From NCBI RefSeq assembly GCF_024346055.1, contig NZ_JAGQCH010000002.1:1-64000 (forward strand): 64,000 nt of DNA. The letters run 5' to 3'. The translations under genes and the position numbers were made by a program. The DNA is from Cyanobium sp. Cruz CV13-4-11. GTDB taxonomy: Bacteria > Cyanobacteriota > Cyanobacteriia > PCC-6307 > Cyanobiaceae. This document shows positions 51,970 to 61,381 of this stretch, piece after piece. The notes under the pieces are model-generated. The model ran no database searches and was not told the origin of the DNA. It saw nothing but the letters and a program-made list of their open reading frames with translations. Each line of letters begins with the position of its first letter. The first letter of the stretch is position 1.

Positions 51970-54362
51970 GACGACCGCTCCTGCAGGCTGCCCTGCAGCA
52001 GCAGGGCATTGCCGACCACGGTGATGGAACTGAAGGCCATCAGCAGGGCCGCCAGCTCGGGCGAAAGACGCAGGCCGAAGCCCGGCAGCAACACGCCAGC
52101 CGCGATCGGCAGCACGATCAGGTTGTAGCCAAAGGCCCAGGCCAGGTTCTGGCGGACCTTCGCCATGGTGCGCCGGGCAATCTCCAGGGCCCGGACGATG
52201 CCATCGAGGTCCTCGCCCATCACCACCAGCGCCGCACTCTCCTGGGCGATCTGGGTGCCCGTTCCGACGGCGATGCCGAGATCGGCGGCAGCAAGGGCAG
52301 GCGCATCATTCACCCCGTCCCCCACCATCGCCACGGCCCCCTGGCCATGGGCCAGCAGGAGCCGCTCCAGCTTCTGCTCGGGCCGCAGGTCCCAGGCCAG
52401 CTCTTCGGGCCGCAGGCCGAGCCGGCGACCCAGGCCCTCGACGCTCGCCCGGCGGTCTCCGCTGAGCAACCCGAGCCGCAGCCCCTGCTGCCGCAGGCGG
52501 GCCAGGGTGGCGGCGGCATCGGCGCGGGGCTGATCCTCGACGGCCAGCAGACCCAGCAGCTGCCCGTCGCTGGCCACCGCCAGCAGGCTGGCGCCATCGG
52601 CCTCCAGGTCCTGCTGGAGGGTGTCGTGGACGGGGTCCACCGCCACGCCGCAGCGCCCCAGCCAGGCCAGCCGGCCCACCTGCACCAGCCCGAAGCCGTC
52701 CACCAGGCCCTGCACCCCTTCCCCGGCAAGCGACAGGCTCTCAGCGACGGGCAACAGGGGCAGGTCCTGGGCCTGGGCCTGCTGCAGCACGGCGTGGGCC
52801 AGGGGATGGCGGCTGTGCTGCTCAAGGCTGGCGGCCAGCTGCACCAGCTGCCCGGCCCGGGCCGCCTCCGCCGGGCTCCCGGCCGCGGCCCCGACCACCC
52901 GGACGGCCGTCACCAGGGGGCGGCCGAGGGTGAGGGTGCCTGTCTTGTCGAACAGCACCGCCTGCAGCCGGGAGGCGGTTTCGATCGCGTCACCGCCCCG
53001 GAACAGCAGGCCAGAGCGGGCCGCCAGGCCGGAACCCACGGCGATGGCCGTCGGTGTCGCCAGACCCAGGGCGCAGGGACAGGCCACCACCAGCACGGCG
53101 ATGGCCAGCTGCAACCCCAGGCTGAAGGGCGTGGCGGGGCTGGCGGCAGCGCCATGGCCATGGGGGCCATGGCCGGAGGCAGGGGCCATGAGCAGCACCT
53201 CGGGCCAATGCTGGCTGCCCCACAACCACCAGAACAGCAGGGTGGCCACCGCCAGGGCCAGCACCACCAGGGTGAAGCGGCCGGCGACCCGGTCGGCCAG
53301 TCCCTGGATCGGGGCCTTGCGGGCCTGGGCCCGCTCCACCATGTGGACGATGCGGGCGATGGCGCTCTCGGCACCACAACGCTGAACCTCCAACACCAGG
53401 GAACCGTCCAGGTTGAGCAGGCCGGCGGCCAGCTCACTGCCTGGGCCCACGGAGCGTGGCAGGGGTTCGCCGGTGAGGCTGGAGGCATCCACGCTGGAGC
53501 GGCCTTCCAGCACCACCCCATCCACCGGCACCCGGTCCCCCGGCAGCAGCCGCAGCCTGTCGCCCGGACGCAGCCCGCCCACCCGGACCTGGCGGGGGGG
53601 ACCATCGCCCAGCAGCAACAGGGCATGGTCGGGCTGGAGGGCGCTGAGTTCCTCGATGGCCCGGCCGGTGCGGTAGCGGGCCCGTTCCTCGAGGAAGCGA
53701 CCGGTGAGGACGAAACCCAGCAGCATCACCGGCTCGTTGAAAAAGCAGGGCCAGCCGCTGGCGGGCCACAGCCAGCCCACCAGGCTGGAGAGGTAGGCGC
53801 TGGCCACGCCCAGCCCCACCAGGGTGTCCATCCCGGGCACCCCGGCCAGCGCCGAACGCGCCCCCCGGACCAGGATCGGCCGGCCCGGAACGGCCAGGGC
53901 GAGTGTGGCCACCAGGGCATGGAACCAGGGGCTGCCCAGCAGTTGCCACGGACCCCGCCAGGCCAGCTGGCCCGCCTCCGCCAGGTGGCCCAGCCCGGAG
54001 ACCAGCAGAAGCAGCAGGGCCACCAGCAGCTGGCGCCAGTGGCGCCACCACTGGTCGGCCTGACGCCGCTGCCGCTGGCTGGCCGGCTCCAGCTCCTGGG
54101 ACCGCAGCCGGGCCTGGAAGCCCAGGCCTTCCAGGCTGCCCAGCAGGGCGGGGATCGGGTCCACCGCGACCCCATCGGGGCCGTCGCGGCAAGGGTCCAG
54201 ATCGACCCAGGCCGTGCGGGTGAGCAGGTTGACGCTGGCCTGGCGCACCCCCTCGCTCTGGAGCAGGCGCTGCTCGACGGCACGCACACAGCCGCCGCAC
54301 TTCATGCCCTCCACATCAAGGAGCAGGGGCTCGGCAGTGGTGGCAGGGGGGGTGGCGCTCAC
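51966..54362 (-). CDS. Copper-transporting P1B-type ATPase
   Basis: This 798-residue heavy-metal ATPase has one N-terminal HMA domain with GMKCGGC (Cys22, Cys25) and eight membrane helices. The ion-site motif is CPC (428-430), which defines Cu+ pumps of the PacS/CtaA type, and the TGEP loop is at 297-300. It phosphorylates at Asp472 (DKTGTLT) and has [10 protein letters not shown] near residue 690. A His-rich external loop, GHGPHGHG at about 397-404, sits just before the CPC helix. CtaA (import to thylakoid donors) versus PacS (thylakoid) cannot be separated from sequence alone. Start GTG at 54360-54362. Overlaps tmk; divergent from ycf3. Confidence 0.92.
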   Translation of the reverse strand: MSATPPATTAEPLLLDVEGMKCGGCVRAVEQRLLQSEGVRQASVNLLTRTAWVDLDPCRDGPDGVAVDPIPALLGSLEGLGFQARLRSQELEPASQRQRRQADQWWRHWRQLLVALLLLLVSGLGHLAEAGQLAWRGPWQLLGSPWFHALVATLALAVPGRPILVRGARSALAGVPGMDTLVGLGVASAYLSSLVGWLWPASGWPCFFNEPVMLLGFVLTGRFLEERARYRTGRAIEELSALQPDHALLLLGDGPPRQVRVGGLRPGDRLRLLPGDRVPVDGVVLEGRSSVDASSLTGEPLPRSVGPGSELAAGLLNLDGSLVLEVQRCGAESAIARIVHMVERAQARKAPIQGLADRVAGRFTLVVLALAVATLLFWWLWGSQHWPEVLLMAPASGHGPHGHGAAASPATPFSLGLQLAIAVLVVACPCALGLATPTAIAVGSGLAARSGLLFRGGDAIETASRLQAVLFDKTGTLTLGRPLVTAVRVVGAAAGSPAEAARAGQLVQLAASLEQHSRHPLAHAVLQQAQAQDLPLLPVAESLSLAGEGVQGLVDGFGLVQVGRLAWLGRCGVAVDPVHDTLQQDLEADGASLLAVASDGQLLGLLAVEDQPRADAAATLARLRQQGLRLGLLSGDRRASVEGLGRRLGLRPEELAWDLRPEQKLERLLLAHGQGAVAMVGDGVNDAPALAAADLGIAVGTGTQIAQESAALVVMGEDLDGIVRALEIARRTMAKVRQNLAWAFGYNLIVLPIAAGVLLPGFGLRLSPELAALLMAFSSITVVGNALLLQGSLQERSS

Positions 54363-54476
54363 GCAGGGGGTGCCGGGGCGATCACGGACCGGGGCCCCAG
54401 GCTAGGGAGCCGCCATCCCGTCGCCCGCGCCCGGCCGCCCAAGGCAGGATGGGGGGAACGATCAGGATCTCGACCC

Positions 54477-54998
54477 TTGCCCCGCTCGCAGCGCAACGAC
54501 AACTTCATCGACAAGAGCTTCACGGTCATGGCCGACCTGATCGTCAAGCTGCTGCCGATCGATCCCAAGGCGAAGGAGGCCTACGTCTATTACCGCGACG
54601 GTCTGTCGGCCCAGAACGACGGCGACTACGCCGAGGCGCTCGAAAACTACGAAGAGGCCCTGAAGCTCGAGGAGAACAGCATCGACCGGGGCGAGATCCT
54701 CAAGAACATGGCGATCATCTTCATGAGCAATGGCGAAGAGGAGAAAGCCCTCGATTTCTACCGCCAGTCCCTGGACGCCAACGGCAACTCCCCCTCCTGC
54801 CTGAAAAACATGGGGCTGATCTATGAGAAGTGGGGCCGGCTGGCCGAAGAGACCGGCGACCAGGACGCGGCCGACCGCTGGTTCGACGAGGCCGCCGCCT
54901 ACTGGACCAAGGCGGTACGGCTCTACCCGGGCGGCTACCTGGACATCGAGAACTGGCTCAAGTCCTCCGGCCGCAGCAACGTCGATGTCTACTTCTGA
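54477..54998 (+). CDS. ycf3: Photosystem I assembly protein Ycf3
   Basis: Ycf3 is a thylakoid-associated TPR chaperone for PSI assembly that binds PsaA and PsaD. The 173-residue protein starts at TTG 54477 with [20 protein letters not shown], the conserved N terminus, so this start is secure despite the rare codon. Three TPR units follow ([41 protein letters not shown], and [14 protein letters not shown]). The ending [19 protein letters not shown] is diagnostic. The long open frame upstream is an antisense shadow of the copper ATPase. It is divergent from that gene and convergent with radA (11 bp gap). Confidence 0.95.
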   Translation: MPRSQRNDNFIDKSFTVMADLIVKLLPIDPKAKEAYVYYRDGLSAQNDGDYAEALENYEEALKLEENSIDRGEILKNMAIIFMSNGEEEKALDFYRQSLDANGNSPSCLKNMGLIYEKWGRLAEETGDQDAADRWFDEAAAYWTKAVRLYPGGYLDIENWLKSSGRSNVDVYF

Positions 54999-55009
54999 GC
55001 GACCCGGGC

Positions 55010-56461
55010 TCAGTCCCCGTCGGCGGGGTTGACCCCCAGGCCGGCGACCAGGGCCTCAGCCACCGTCGCCGCCTCCAGCAGCTGCAGGCCCAGGCCGGCC
55101 GCCAGCGGCCCCAGGGCGCTGCCGCGGGGCACCACGGCCCGCACGAACCCCAGCCGGGCCGCCTCCTGCAGGCGCAGCTCCAGCTGGCCCACGGGCCGCA
55201 GCTGGCCGCCCAGCCCCAGTTCCCCCAGTAGCACGGTGCCCGCCGGCAGGGTGAGGTCGCGATAGCTGGCCACCACCGCCGCCGCCACCCCCAGATCCGC
55301 CGCCGGCTCCTCCACCTCGAGGCCGCCGGCCACCGCCAGGTAGCAGTCGAAGCGGGACAGGGGCAGACCCATGTGCTTCTCCAGCACCGCCAGGATCTGG
55401 TGCAGGCGGTTGGTGCCGATGCCGGTGGCGGTGCGCCGCGGGCTGGCGTAGCTGGTGGGGCTGACCAGGGCCTGGATCTCCACCAGCAGCGAGCGGGTGC
55501 CCTCGCAGGCCACGATCGTTGCGGTGCCGGGACTGGGACCATCCCCGGCCAGGAACAGTTCGCTGGGGTTGCTCACCTCCACCAGCCCGGCGCCCTGCAT
55601 CTCGAACACCCCCAGCTCGTGGGTGGCGCCGAAGCGGTTCTTGACGGCCCGCAGCAGCCGGTGGCTGGCGAAGCGGTCGCCTTCGAAGGTGAGCACCGCA
55701 TCCACCAGATGCTCAAGCACCTTGGGACCCGCCAGCATCCCCTCCTTGGTGACGTGCCCCACCAGCACCAGGGCGGTGTGCTGGCGTTTGGCGATGCGCT
55801 GCAGGGCGGCGGCACAGTCCCGCACCTGGGACACCGAGCCGGGGGCACTGCCCAGTTCAGCGTCATGCAGGGCCTGGATGCTGTCGATGATCGCCACCTG
55901 GGGCCGCAGGGTTTCCAGCTCCTGCAGCACCAGCTCCAGATCGGTCTCCGCCAGCAGGCGCAGCCCCTCGCCATCGCCAGCCTCTGACGCTTCGCCAGGG
56001 GCGTCCTCGGCCAGGCGCCGCCAGCGCAGCTTCACCTGCTGGGCCGACTCCTCGGCGCTGACGTAGAGCACCACGGCCCGGGAGGCCATGGCCCGGGCGC
56101 TCTGCAGCAGCAGGGTGCTCTTGCCGATGCCCGGGTCGCCCCCCAGCAGCACCAGCGAGCCGGGCACCAGACCACCCCCCAGCACCCGGTCCAGCTCGCC
56201 GTAGCCGCTGGCCAGGCGCTGCAGGGGCCGGTCACCGACGGCCTGGATCGGTTCGGAACGGCTGGGACGGCCCGGCGCCGGATTCCCAGCGGCGTCCGGA
56301 GCGGCCGCGGCAGCCACCGGCCGGCGGCGGCGGTTGTCGCTGCTCGGCTCGCTCTGCTCCACCAATGTGTTCCAGCCACCGCAGCCGGAGCAGCGGCCGA
56401 AGAACTGCCGCGTCCTGGCCCCACAGGCCTGGCAGACGAAAGAGGAACCGGGACGGGCCAA
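55010..56461 (-). CDS. radA: DNA repair protein RadA
   Basis: RadA (Sms) is a RecA-like helicase that extends D-loops in recombination. The 483-residue protein has an N-terminal zinc ribbon (Cys10, Cys13, Cys24, Cys27), the P-loop GGDPGIGKST (107-116), the KNRFG motif typical of RadA (AVKNRFGATHELGVFEM) and a C-terminal Lon-protease-like domain without the catalytic Ser-Lys dyad. Start TTG at 56459-56461, immediately before the zinc finger. It is divergent from rpaB, 101 bp apart. Confidence 0.95.
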   Translation of the reverse strand: MARPGSSFVCQACGARTRQFFGRCSGCGGWNTLVEQSEPSSDNRRRRPVAAAAAPDAAGNPAPGRPSRSEPIQAVGDRPLQRLASGYGELDRVLGGGLVPGSLVLLGGDPGIGKSTLLLQSARAMASRAVVLYVSAEESAQQVKLRWRRLAEDAPGEASEAGDGEGLRLLAETDLELVLQELETLRPQVAIIDSIQALHDAELGSAPGSVSQVRDCAAALQRIAKRQHTALVLVGHVTKEGMLAGPKVLEHLVDAVLTFEGDRFASHRLLRAVKNRFGATHELGVFEMQGAGLVEVSNPSELFLAGDGPSPGTATIVACEGTRSLLVEIQALVSPTSYASPRRTATGIGTNRLHQILAVLEKHMGLPLSRFDCYLAVAGGLEVEEPAADLGVAAAVVASYRDLTLPAGTVLLGELGLGGQLRPVGQLELRLQEAARLGFVRAVVPRGSALGPLAAGLGLQLLEAATVAEALVAGLGVNPADGD

Positions 56462-56562
56462 GGGCAGCGAGCGGGGTGTATGAAGAAAGGTGGCGTTCGG
56501 TGAATTCGCGACCTTCCGGCCGGTTCAGTGGGTCGGAACCGTGTTGCATTCTCCGCGCCGCA

Positions 56563-57309
56563 ATGACGGCCTCCCCCACCGCCAAAGAAACCATTCTCGT
56601 CGTCGATGACGAGGCCAGCATCCGCCGGATCCTTGAGACCCGGCTGTCGATGATCGGCTACCAGGTGGTCACCGCCTGCGATGGCGAGGAGGCCATTGAG
56701 GCCTTCCACCGCGTCCTGCCGGACCTGGTGGTCCTCGACGTGATGATGCCCAAACTTGACGGCTATGGCGTCTGCCAGGAGCTGCGCAAGGAGTCCGATG
56801 TGCCGATCGTGATGCTCACCGCCCTCGGCGACGTGGCGGACCGCATCACGGGCCTCGAGCTCGGGGCCGACGACTACGTCGTCAAGCCCTTCAGCCCCAA
56901 GGAGCTGGAGGCCCGAATCCGCTGCGTGCTGCGGCGGGTCGAGAAGGACCCCGGCGCCGGGATCCCCAATTCCGGCGTGATCCAGGTCGGCGATCTCCGC
57001 ATCGACACCAACAAACGCCAGGTGTATCGGGGAGACGAGCGCATTCGGCTCACCGGCATGGAGTTCAGCCTGCTGGAGCTGCTGGTGAGCCGTTCCGGCG
57101 AGCCCTTCAGCCGCGGCGAGATCCTCAAGGAGGTGTGGGGCTACACCCCCGAGCGTCACGTGGACACCCGCGTGGTGGATGTCCACATCTCGCGGCTGCG
57201 CTCCAAACTGGAGGATGATCCAGCCAACCCCGAGCTGATCCTCACGGCGCGGGGCACCGGCTATCTGTTCCAGCGCATCGTTGAACCCGTTGCCACCGAA
57301 GGATCCTGA
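56563..57309 (+). CDS. rpaB: Response regulator RpaB
   Basis: RpaB is an essential OmpR-type regulator in cyanobacteria and red-alga plastids (Ycf27). It binds HLR1 sites and represses or activates photosystem and high-light genes, usually with the sensor NblS. The 248-residue protein has the receiver Asp59 (VVLDVMMP), Lys in YVVKPFSPKE and the winged helix LTGMEFSLLELLVSRSGEPF with VWGYTPERHVDTRVVDVHIS. ATG at 56563. Its 3' end overlaps the plsX start by 29 bp. RpaA is encoded about 10 kb away on the same strand. Confidence 0.95.
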   Translation: MTASPTAKETILVVDDEASIRRILETRLSMIGYQVVTACDGEEAIEAFHRVLPDLVVLDVMMPKLDGYGVCQELRKESDVPIVMLTALGDVADRITGLELGADDYVVKPFSPKELEARIRCVLRRVEKDPGAGIPNSGVIQVGDLRIDTNKRQVYRGDERIRLTGMEFSLLELLVSRSGEPFSRGEILKEVWGYTPERHVDTRVVDVHISRLRSKLEDDPANPELILTARGTGYLFQRIVEPVATEGS

Positions 57310-58642
57310 AGGCGCCGGGCGCGAAGGCCGTCGCTTCGCCTCCAACCGCCCCAAACCCAACCGCACGATCCGCCGCCTGGTGATCTGGTATCGGCGCAAT
57401 GCGGCCGTCACCAGCCTGGTGGGCTCCGCCACCGCCACGGCTTCGGGGGCGGCCTCTGGGGCGGTGTCGGTGGCCGGAAGCATGGCCGGCGCCGCCACCA
57501 ACGTGGCGGGCTCCGTGCTCCAGCCCCTGGTGTTCGATCCGCTGCGGCGTCTGCAGCAGGGCAGCCACACCGACGCTGCCATCGACGACCGCCAGCGCCT
57601 CTGGGTGGCCGTCGACGGCATGGGCGGGGACCATGCCCCGGGTCCGATCCTGGAGGGCTGCCTGAGGGCCGTGGCCCTGCTGCCCCTGCGCATCCGCTTC
57701 GTGGCCGAGCCGGAGCCGCTGCGCCAGGCGGTGGCGGCCATGGGCCTGGGCCAGGAGCTGGAGGAGGCGGTGCAGCGCGGCCTGCTCGAGCTGGTGCCCA
57801 GTGGCCCCTCGGTGGGCATGCACGAGGAGGCCACCGTGGTGCGCCGAAAGCGCGACGCCAGCATCAACGTGGCCATGGACCTGGTCAAGAAAGGGGAGGC
57901 CACCGCCGTCTATTCCGCCGGCAACTCCGGCGCCGTGATGGCCGCCGCGATCTTCCGCCTCGGCCGGCTGGCCGGCATCGACCGGCCGGCCATCGGCGCC
58001 CTGTTCCCCACCAAGGACCCGAGCCAGCAGGTGCTGGTGCTCGACGTGGGGGCCAACATGGACTGCAAGCCCGAATGGCTGCACCAGTTCGCCCTGCTCG
58101 GGAACATCTACAGCCGCGACGTGCTCCAGGTGAAGCGGCCCCGCATCGGCCTGGTCAACATCGGCGAGGAGGAGTGCAAGGGCAACGACCTCTGCCTGCG
58201 CACCCATCCGCTGCTGGCGGGGGACGAGCGCTTCGTGTTCGCCGGCAATTGCGAGGGGCGTGACATCCTCTCCGGGGATTTCGACGTGGTGGTCTGCGAT
58301 GGCTTCACCGGCAACGTGCTGCTGAAGTTCCTCGAATCGGTGGGCAGCGTCCTGTTGGACGTGCTGCGGGCCGAGCTGCCCCGGGGGCGCCGGGGCAAGG
58401 TGGGGTCGGCGTTCCTGCGCAGCAACCTGGTGCGGATCAAGAAGCGCCTCGACCACGCCGAGCACGGCGGCGCCCTGCTGCTCGGGGTCGACGGCATCTG
58501 CGTGATCGGCCACGGCAGCAGCCGGGCGCTTTCCGTGGTGAGTGCCCTGCGGCTGGCCCACTCCGCCGCCAGCCACGGCGTCATGGACGACCTGCACGCC
58601 CTCGGCGAGGGGAGCGCCGGAGTGGCAACCACCTGTGGTTGA
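57281..58642 (+). CDS. plsX: Phosphate acyltransferase PlsX
   Basis: PlsX makes acyl-phosphate from acyl-ACP for glycerol-3-phosphate acylation. The 453-residue protein has an unusual N-terminal extension of about 110 residues: a basic start, then RRLVIWYRRNAAVTSLVG and a Gly/Ala/Ser/Thr-rich stretch. The core then begins RLWVAVDGMGGDHAPGPILEG and continues with AVYSAGNSGAVMAAA, VLDVGANMDCKPEWL and VVCDGFTGNVLLKFLE. The start used is TTG at 57281, inside rpaB; a TTG three codons later is equally good. It heads a lipid cluster with fabH, fabD and plsC. Confidence 0.93.
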   Translation: MNPLPPKDPEGAGREGRRFASNRPKPNRTIRRLVIWYRRNAAVTSLVGSATATASGAASGAVSVAGSMAGAATNVAGSVLQPLVFDPLRRLQQGSHTDAAIDDRQRLWVAVDGMGGDHAPGPILEGCLRAVALLPLRIRFVAEPEPLRQAVAAMGLGQELEEAVQRGLLELVPSGPSVGMHEEATVVRRKRDASINVAMDLVKKGEATAVYSAGNSGAVMAAAIFRLGRLAGIDRPAIGALFPTKDPSQQVLVLDVGANMDCKPEWLHQFALLGNIYSRDVLQVKRPRIGLVNIGEEECKGNDLCLRTHPLLAGDERFVFAGNCEGRDILSGDFDVVVCDGFTGNVLLKFLESVGSVLLDVLRAELPRGRRGKVGSAFLRSNLVRIKKRLDHAEHGGALLLGVDGICVIGHGSSRALSVVSALRLAHSAASHGVMDDLHALGEGSAGVATTCG

Positions 58643-58667
58643 CTGTGGCCACCTGTGAACCGAATGG

Positions 58668-59723
58668 GTGCCGCTCGGCTCAGACAAGACGGTGACCACG
58701 GCCGCCTTGCGGGGGATGGCCCTGGTGGGCTGCGGACGCGCCCTCCCCGCCGCCAGCATCAGTAACGACCAGCTGGGCGAGCGGGTCGAGACCAACGACG
58801 ACTGGATCCGCAGCCGCACCGGCATCGGCGCCCGGCGCGTGGCCGGCCCCGGAGAAACCGTCACCAGCCTGGCCGCCGAGGCCGGCCGGGCGGCGCTGGC
58901 CCATGCGGGCTGGGCCCCCGAGCAGGTGGACCTGATCCTGCTGGCCACCTCCAGCCCGGACGACCTGTTCGGCACCGCCCCCCGGGTGCAGGCGGCCCTG
59001 GGAGCTCACCGGGCGGTCGCCTTCGATCTCACGGCGGCCTGCAGCGGCTTCCTGTTCGCCCTGATCACGGCGTCCCAGTACATCCGCGGCGGCACGATGC
59101 AGCGGGTGCTGGTGATCGGTGCCGACCAGCTCAGCCGCTGGCTCGACTGGGACGATCGCCGCACCTGTGTGCTCTTCGGCGATGGCGCCGGTGCCCTGGC
59201 CGTGCAGGCCTGCTACCCCACAGGCGACGGCCTGCTGGGCTTCCGCATGCGCTCGGATGGCAGCCGCAACGCCTGTCTCACCCTGGCCCAGGTGGCCGAG
59301 CACCGGCCCCTGGTGGGGGATCTCTCCGCCCAGGTGGGGGGCTTCGCGCCGATCCACATGAACGGCCAGGAGGTCTACAAATTCGCCGTGCGGGAAGTGC
59401 CCGCGGTGCTGGCCGAACTGCTGGAGGCCACCGGCACCGCCGCCTCTGACGTGGACTGGCTACTGCTGCACCAGGCCAACCAGCGCATCCTCGATGCGGT
59501 GGCCGACCGTTTCGCCATGCCCGCCGAGCGGGTGCTCAGCAATCTCTCGGCCTACGGCAACACCTCCGCCGCCACGATCCCCCTGATGCTCGACGAAGCG
59601 GTGCGCGATGGGCGGGTGGGCGCCGGCGACCTGATCGCCAGCAGCGGCTTCGGCGCCGGCCTCAGCTGGGGCGCCGCCCTGTTCCGCTGGAGCGGTCCGG
59701 GGGGGTCCCCAGCCGAGCCCTAA
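58668..59723 (+). CDS. fabH: Beta-ketoacyl-ACP synthase III
   Basis: FabH condenses acetyl-CoA with malonyl-ACP to begin fatty acid synthesis. The 351-residue protein has the catalytic Cys125 (LTAACSGFLFAL), the His in LLLHQANQRI and the Asn in SAYGNTSAATIPL, the triad of KAS III. The N-terminal region ETNDDWIRSRTGI is the CoA-binding segment. The GTG at 58668 is used; in-frame GTG at 58692 or ATG at 58716 may be the true start, as homologues begin near ALVGCG. It lies 25 bp after plsX and 27 bp before fabD. Confidence 0.94.
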   Translation: MPLGSDKTVTTAALRGMALVGCGRALPAASISNDQLGERVETNDDWIRSRTGIGARRVAGPGETVTSLAAEAGRAALAHAGWAPEQVDLILLATSSPDDLFGTAPRVQAALGAHRAVAFDLTAACSGFLFALITASQYIRGGTMQRVLVIGADQLSRWLDWDDRRTCVLFGDGAGALAVQACYPTGDGLLGFRMRSDGSRNACLTLAQVAEHRPLVGDLSAQVGGFAPIHMNGQEVYKFAVREVPAVLAELLEATGTAASDVDWLLLHQANQRILDAVADRFAMPAERVLSNLSAYGNTSAATIPLMLDEAVRDGRVGAGDLIASSGFGAGLSWGAALFRWSGPGGSPAEP

Positions 59724-59750
59724 TCTCCTGCCGTTGCACGGGAGGCTTGC

Positions 59751-60659
59751 ATGGCCATCGCCTGGGTGTTTCCGGGACAGGGATCACAGAAGCCTGGCAT
59801 GGCCGAGGGGGTGATCGACCTTCCCGGCGCACGGGAACGCTTTGATCGGGCCTCGGCCCTGCTCGGCCGTGACCTGCTGGCCATCTGCGCCGGGTCTGAG
59901 GCCTGCGGCAGCGGGGACCCCGGGGAACCCAGCGATCTCAACGACACCCGCAACACCCAGCCTGCCCTGTTCGTGGTCGAGAGCCTGCTGGTGGATGACC
60001 TGCACCGGCAGGGCCGCACGGCCCAGCTGGTGGCGGGCCACAGCCTGGGCGAGCTGGTGGCCCTCTATGCCGCCGGCGTCTTCGATGCCGAGACCGGCCT
60101 GGCCCTGATGCGCCGCCGCAGCGAACTGATGGCCGCCGCCGGCGGCGGCGCCATGACCGCCGTGATGGGCTTCGACCGCGACGAACTCGAGCGGGTGGTG
60201 GCCGCCACCGAGGGGGTGGTCATCGCCAACGACAACAGCGCCGCCCAGGTGGTGCTCTCCGGCACCCCGGAGGCGGTGGCCAGCGTCAGCGCCACGGTGC
60301 GCTGCAAGCGGGCCATCCCCCTGGCCGTCTCCGGCGCCTTCCATTCCCCGTTCATGGCCACCGCCGCCGCGGCCTTCGCTAGCGAACTGGAGGCGGTGCC
60401 CTTCGCCGACGCCCGCGTCCCTGTGCTCAGCAACGCCGATCCCCGTCCCGAAACCTCCGCCAGTGTGCTCAAGGAGCGCCTGCGCCAGCAGATGACCATG
60501 GGGGTGCGCTGGCGCGAAACGATGGAAGGCCTTCAGAGCGCGGGCATCACCACCGCGGTGGAGATCGGCCCCGGCAATGTGCTCAGCGGCCTGATCAAGC
60601 GCAGCTGCCCCGGACTCGGCACCGCCCAGATCGCCGGCACGGGCGACCTGGGCCAGTGA
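59751..60659 (+). CDS. fabD: Malonyl-CoA-ACP transacylase
   Basis: FabD transfers malonyl from CoA to ACP. The 302-residue protein has the start VFPGQGSQKPGM, the nucleophile Ser98 in GHSLGEL, the malonyl-binding Arg in LALMRRRSELM, and the catalytic His in SGAFHSPFM. A short insert around residues 48-63 (acidic and Gly-rich) is probably lineage-specific. ATG at 59751. The stop is overlapped by the GTG of plsC (GTGA at 60656-60659), so the two are coupled. Confidence 0.95.
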   Translation: MAIAWVFPGQGSQKPGMAEGVIDLPGARERFDRASALLGRDLLAICAGSEACGSGDPGEPSDLNDTRNTQPALFVVESLLVDDLHRQGRTAQLVAGHSLGELVALYAAGVFDAETGLALMRRRSELMAAAGGGAMTAVMGFDRDELERVVAATEGVVIANDNSAAQVVLSGTPEAVASVSATVRCKRAIPLAVSGAFHSPFMATAAAAFASELEAVPFADARVPVLSNADPRPETSASVLKERLRQQMTMGVRWRETMEGLQSAGITTAVEIGPGNVLSGLIKRSCPGLGTAQIAGTGDLGQ

Positions 60660-61381
60660 GGCGCCGCCGCCGGCCCCCGGCCGATCCCCCTGCCCTGCTG
60701 AGCACCCCAAAGCCGAGCCTGACGTACCGGCTGATCAGCTACCTGCTGGTGTTTCCCGTGTTCCGGGTGCTGTTCCGGGGCCGGACCACCGGCAACGACA
60801 ACGTGCCCCTGGAGGGGGCTGTGGTGGTGGTGGCCAACCATGGGTCCCACCTGGACCCGCCGCTGCTTGGACACGCCCTCGGCAGGCCCGTGGCCTTCAT
60901 GGCCAAGGCGGAACTGTTCCGGGTGCCGCTGCTGGGGCCGATCATCCGGGCCTGCGGCGCCTACCCGGTGGAGCGGGGCGCCGGCGACCGGGAAGCGATC
61001 CGCACCGCCACCGATCGGCTGCTGCAGGGCTGGGCCACCGGTGTCTTCCTCGACGGCACCCGCCAGCCGGATGGCCGCGTCAACCAGCCCCAAGCCGGGG
61101 CGGCCCTGCTGGCGGCCCGGGCTGGGGTGCCGCTGCTGCCGGTGGCGATCATCAACAGCCACCGGGCCCTGGGACCGGGCGGCCACGGGCCCCGGCTGGT
61201 GCCGATCCACATCCGCATCGGCACGCCGATCCCCCCGCCGGCCTCGCGGCGGCGCCCCGACCTGGATGCGGTGACCCGCGCCGCCCAGGAGCAGATCAAC
61301 CGGATGCTCGACCTCGGCCCGATCAGCGGAAGCCTGCTTTCTCCAGCCAGGGAACCACCCGCGCTTCCACCCAGGGCCTGA
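60656..61381 (+). CDS. plsC: 1-acyl-sn-glycerol-3-phosphate acyltransferase family protein
   Basis: This 241-residue PlsC-type acyltransferase carries out the second acylation to phosphatidate. The HX4D motif is NHGSHLDPP. Motif III reads FLDGTRQPDGR, where the textbook form is FPEGTRS; the Glu is replaced by Asp. LPVAIINSHRA is motif IV-like. GTG start, overlapping fabD. The N terminus is basic. The 3' end overlaps the convergent YdcF-like gene by 59 bp, which is long; one of the two ends may be wrong, but both frames look protein-like up to their stops. Confidence 0.88.
   Translation: MRRRRRPPADPPALLSTPKPSLTYRLISYLLVFPVFRVLFRGRTTGNDNVPLEGAVVVVANHGSHLDPPLLGHALGRPVAFMAKAELFRVPLLGPIIRACGAYPVERGAGDREAIRTATDRLLQGWATGVFLDGTRQPDGRVNQPQAGAALLAARAGVPLLPVAIINSHRALGPGGHGPRLVPIHIRIGTPIPPPASRRRPDLDAVTRAAQEQINRMLDLGPISGSLLSPAREPPALPPRA

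Noticed and set aside
52347-54476. Very long plus-strand open frame running into ycf3
   Set aside because: It is antisense to the copper ATPase. The translation is Gln/Gly/His-rich without family features, and Ycf3 clearly starts at 54477.
58626-58641. Inverted repeat caacca/tggttg at the plsX stop
   Set aside because: There is no T-run, and the next gene of the same lipid cluster begins 27 bp later, so it is not a convincing terminator.
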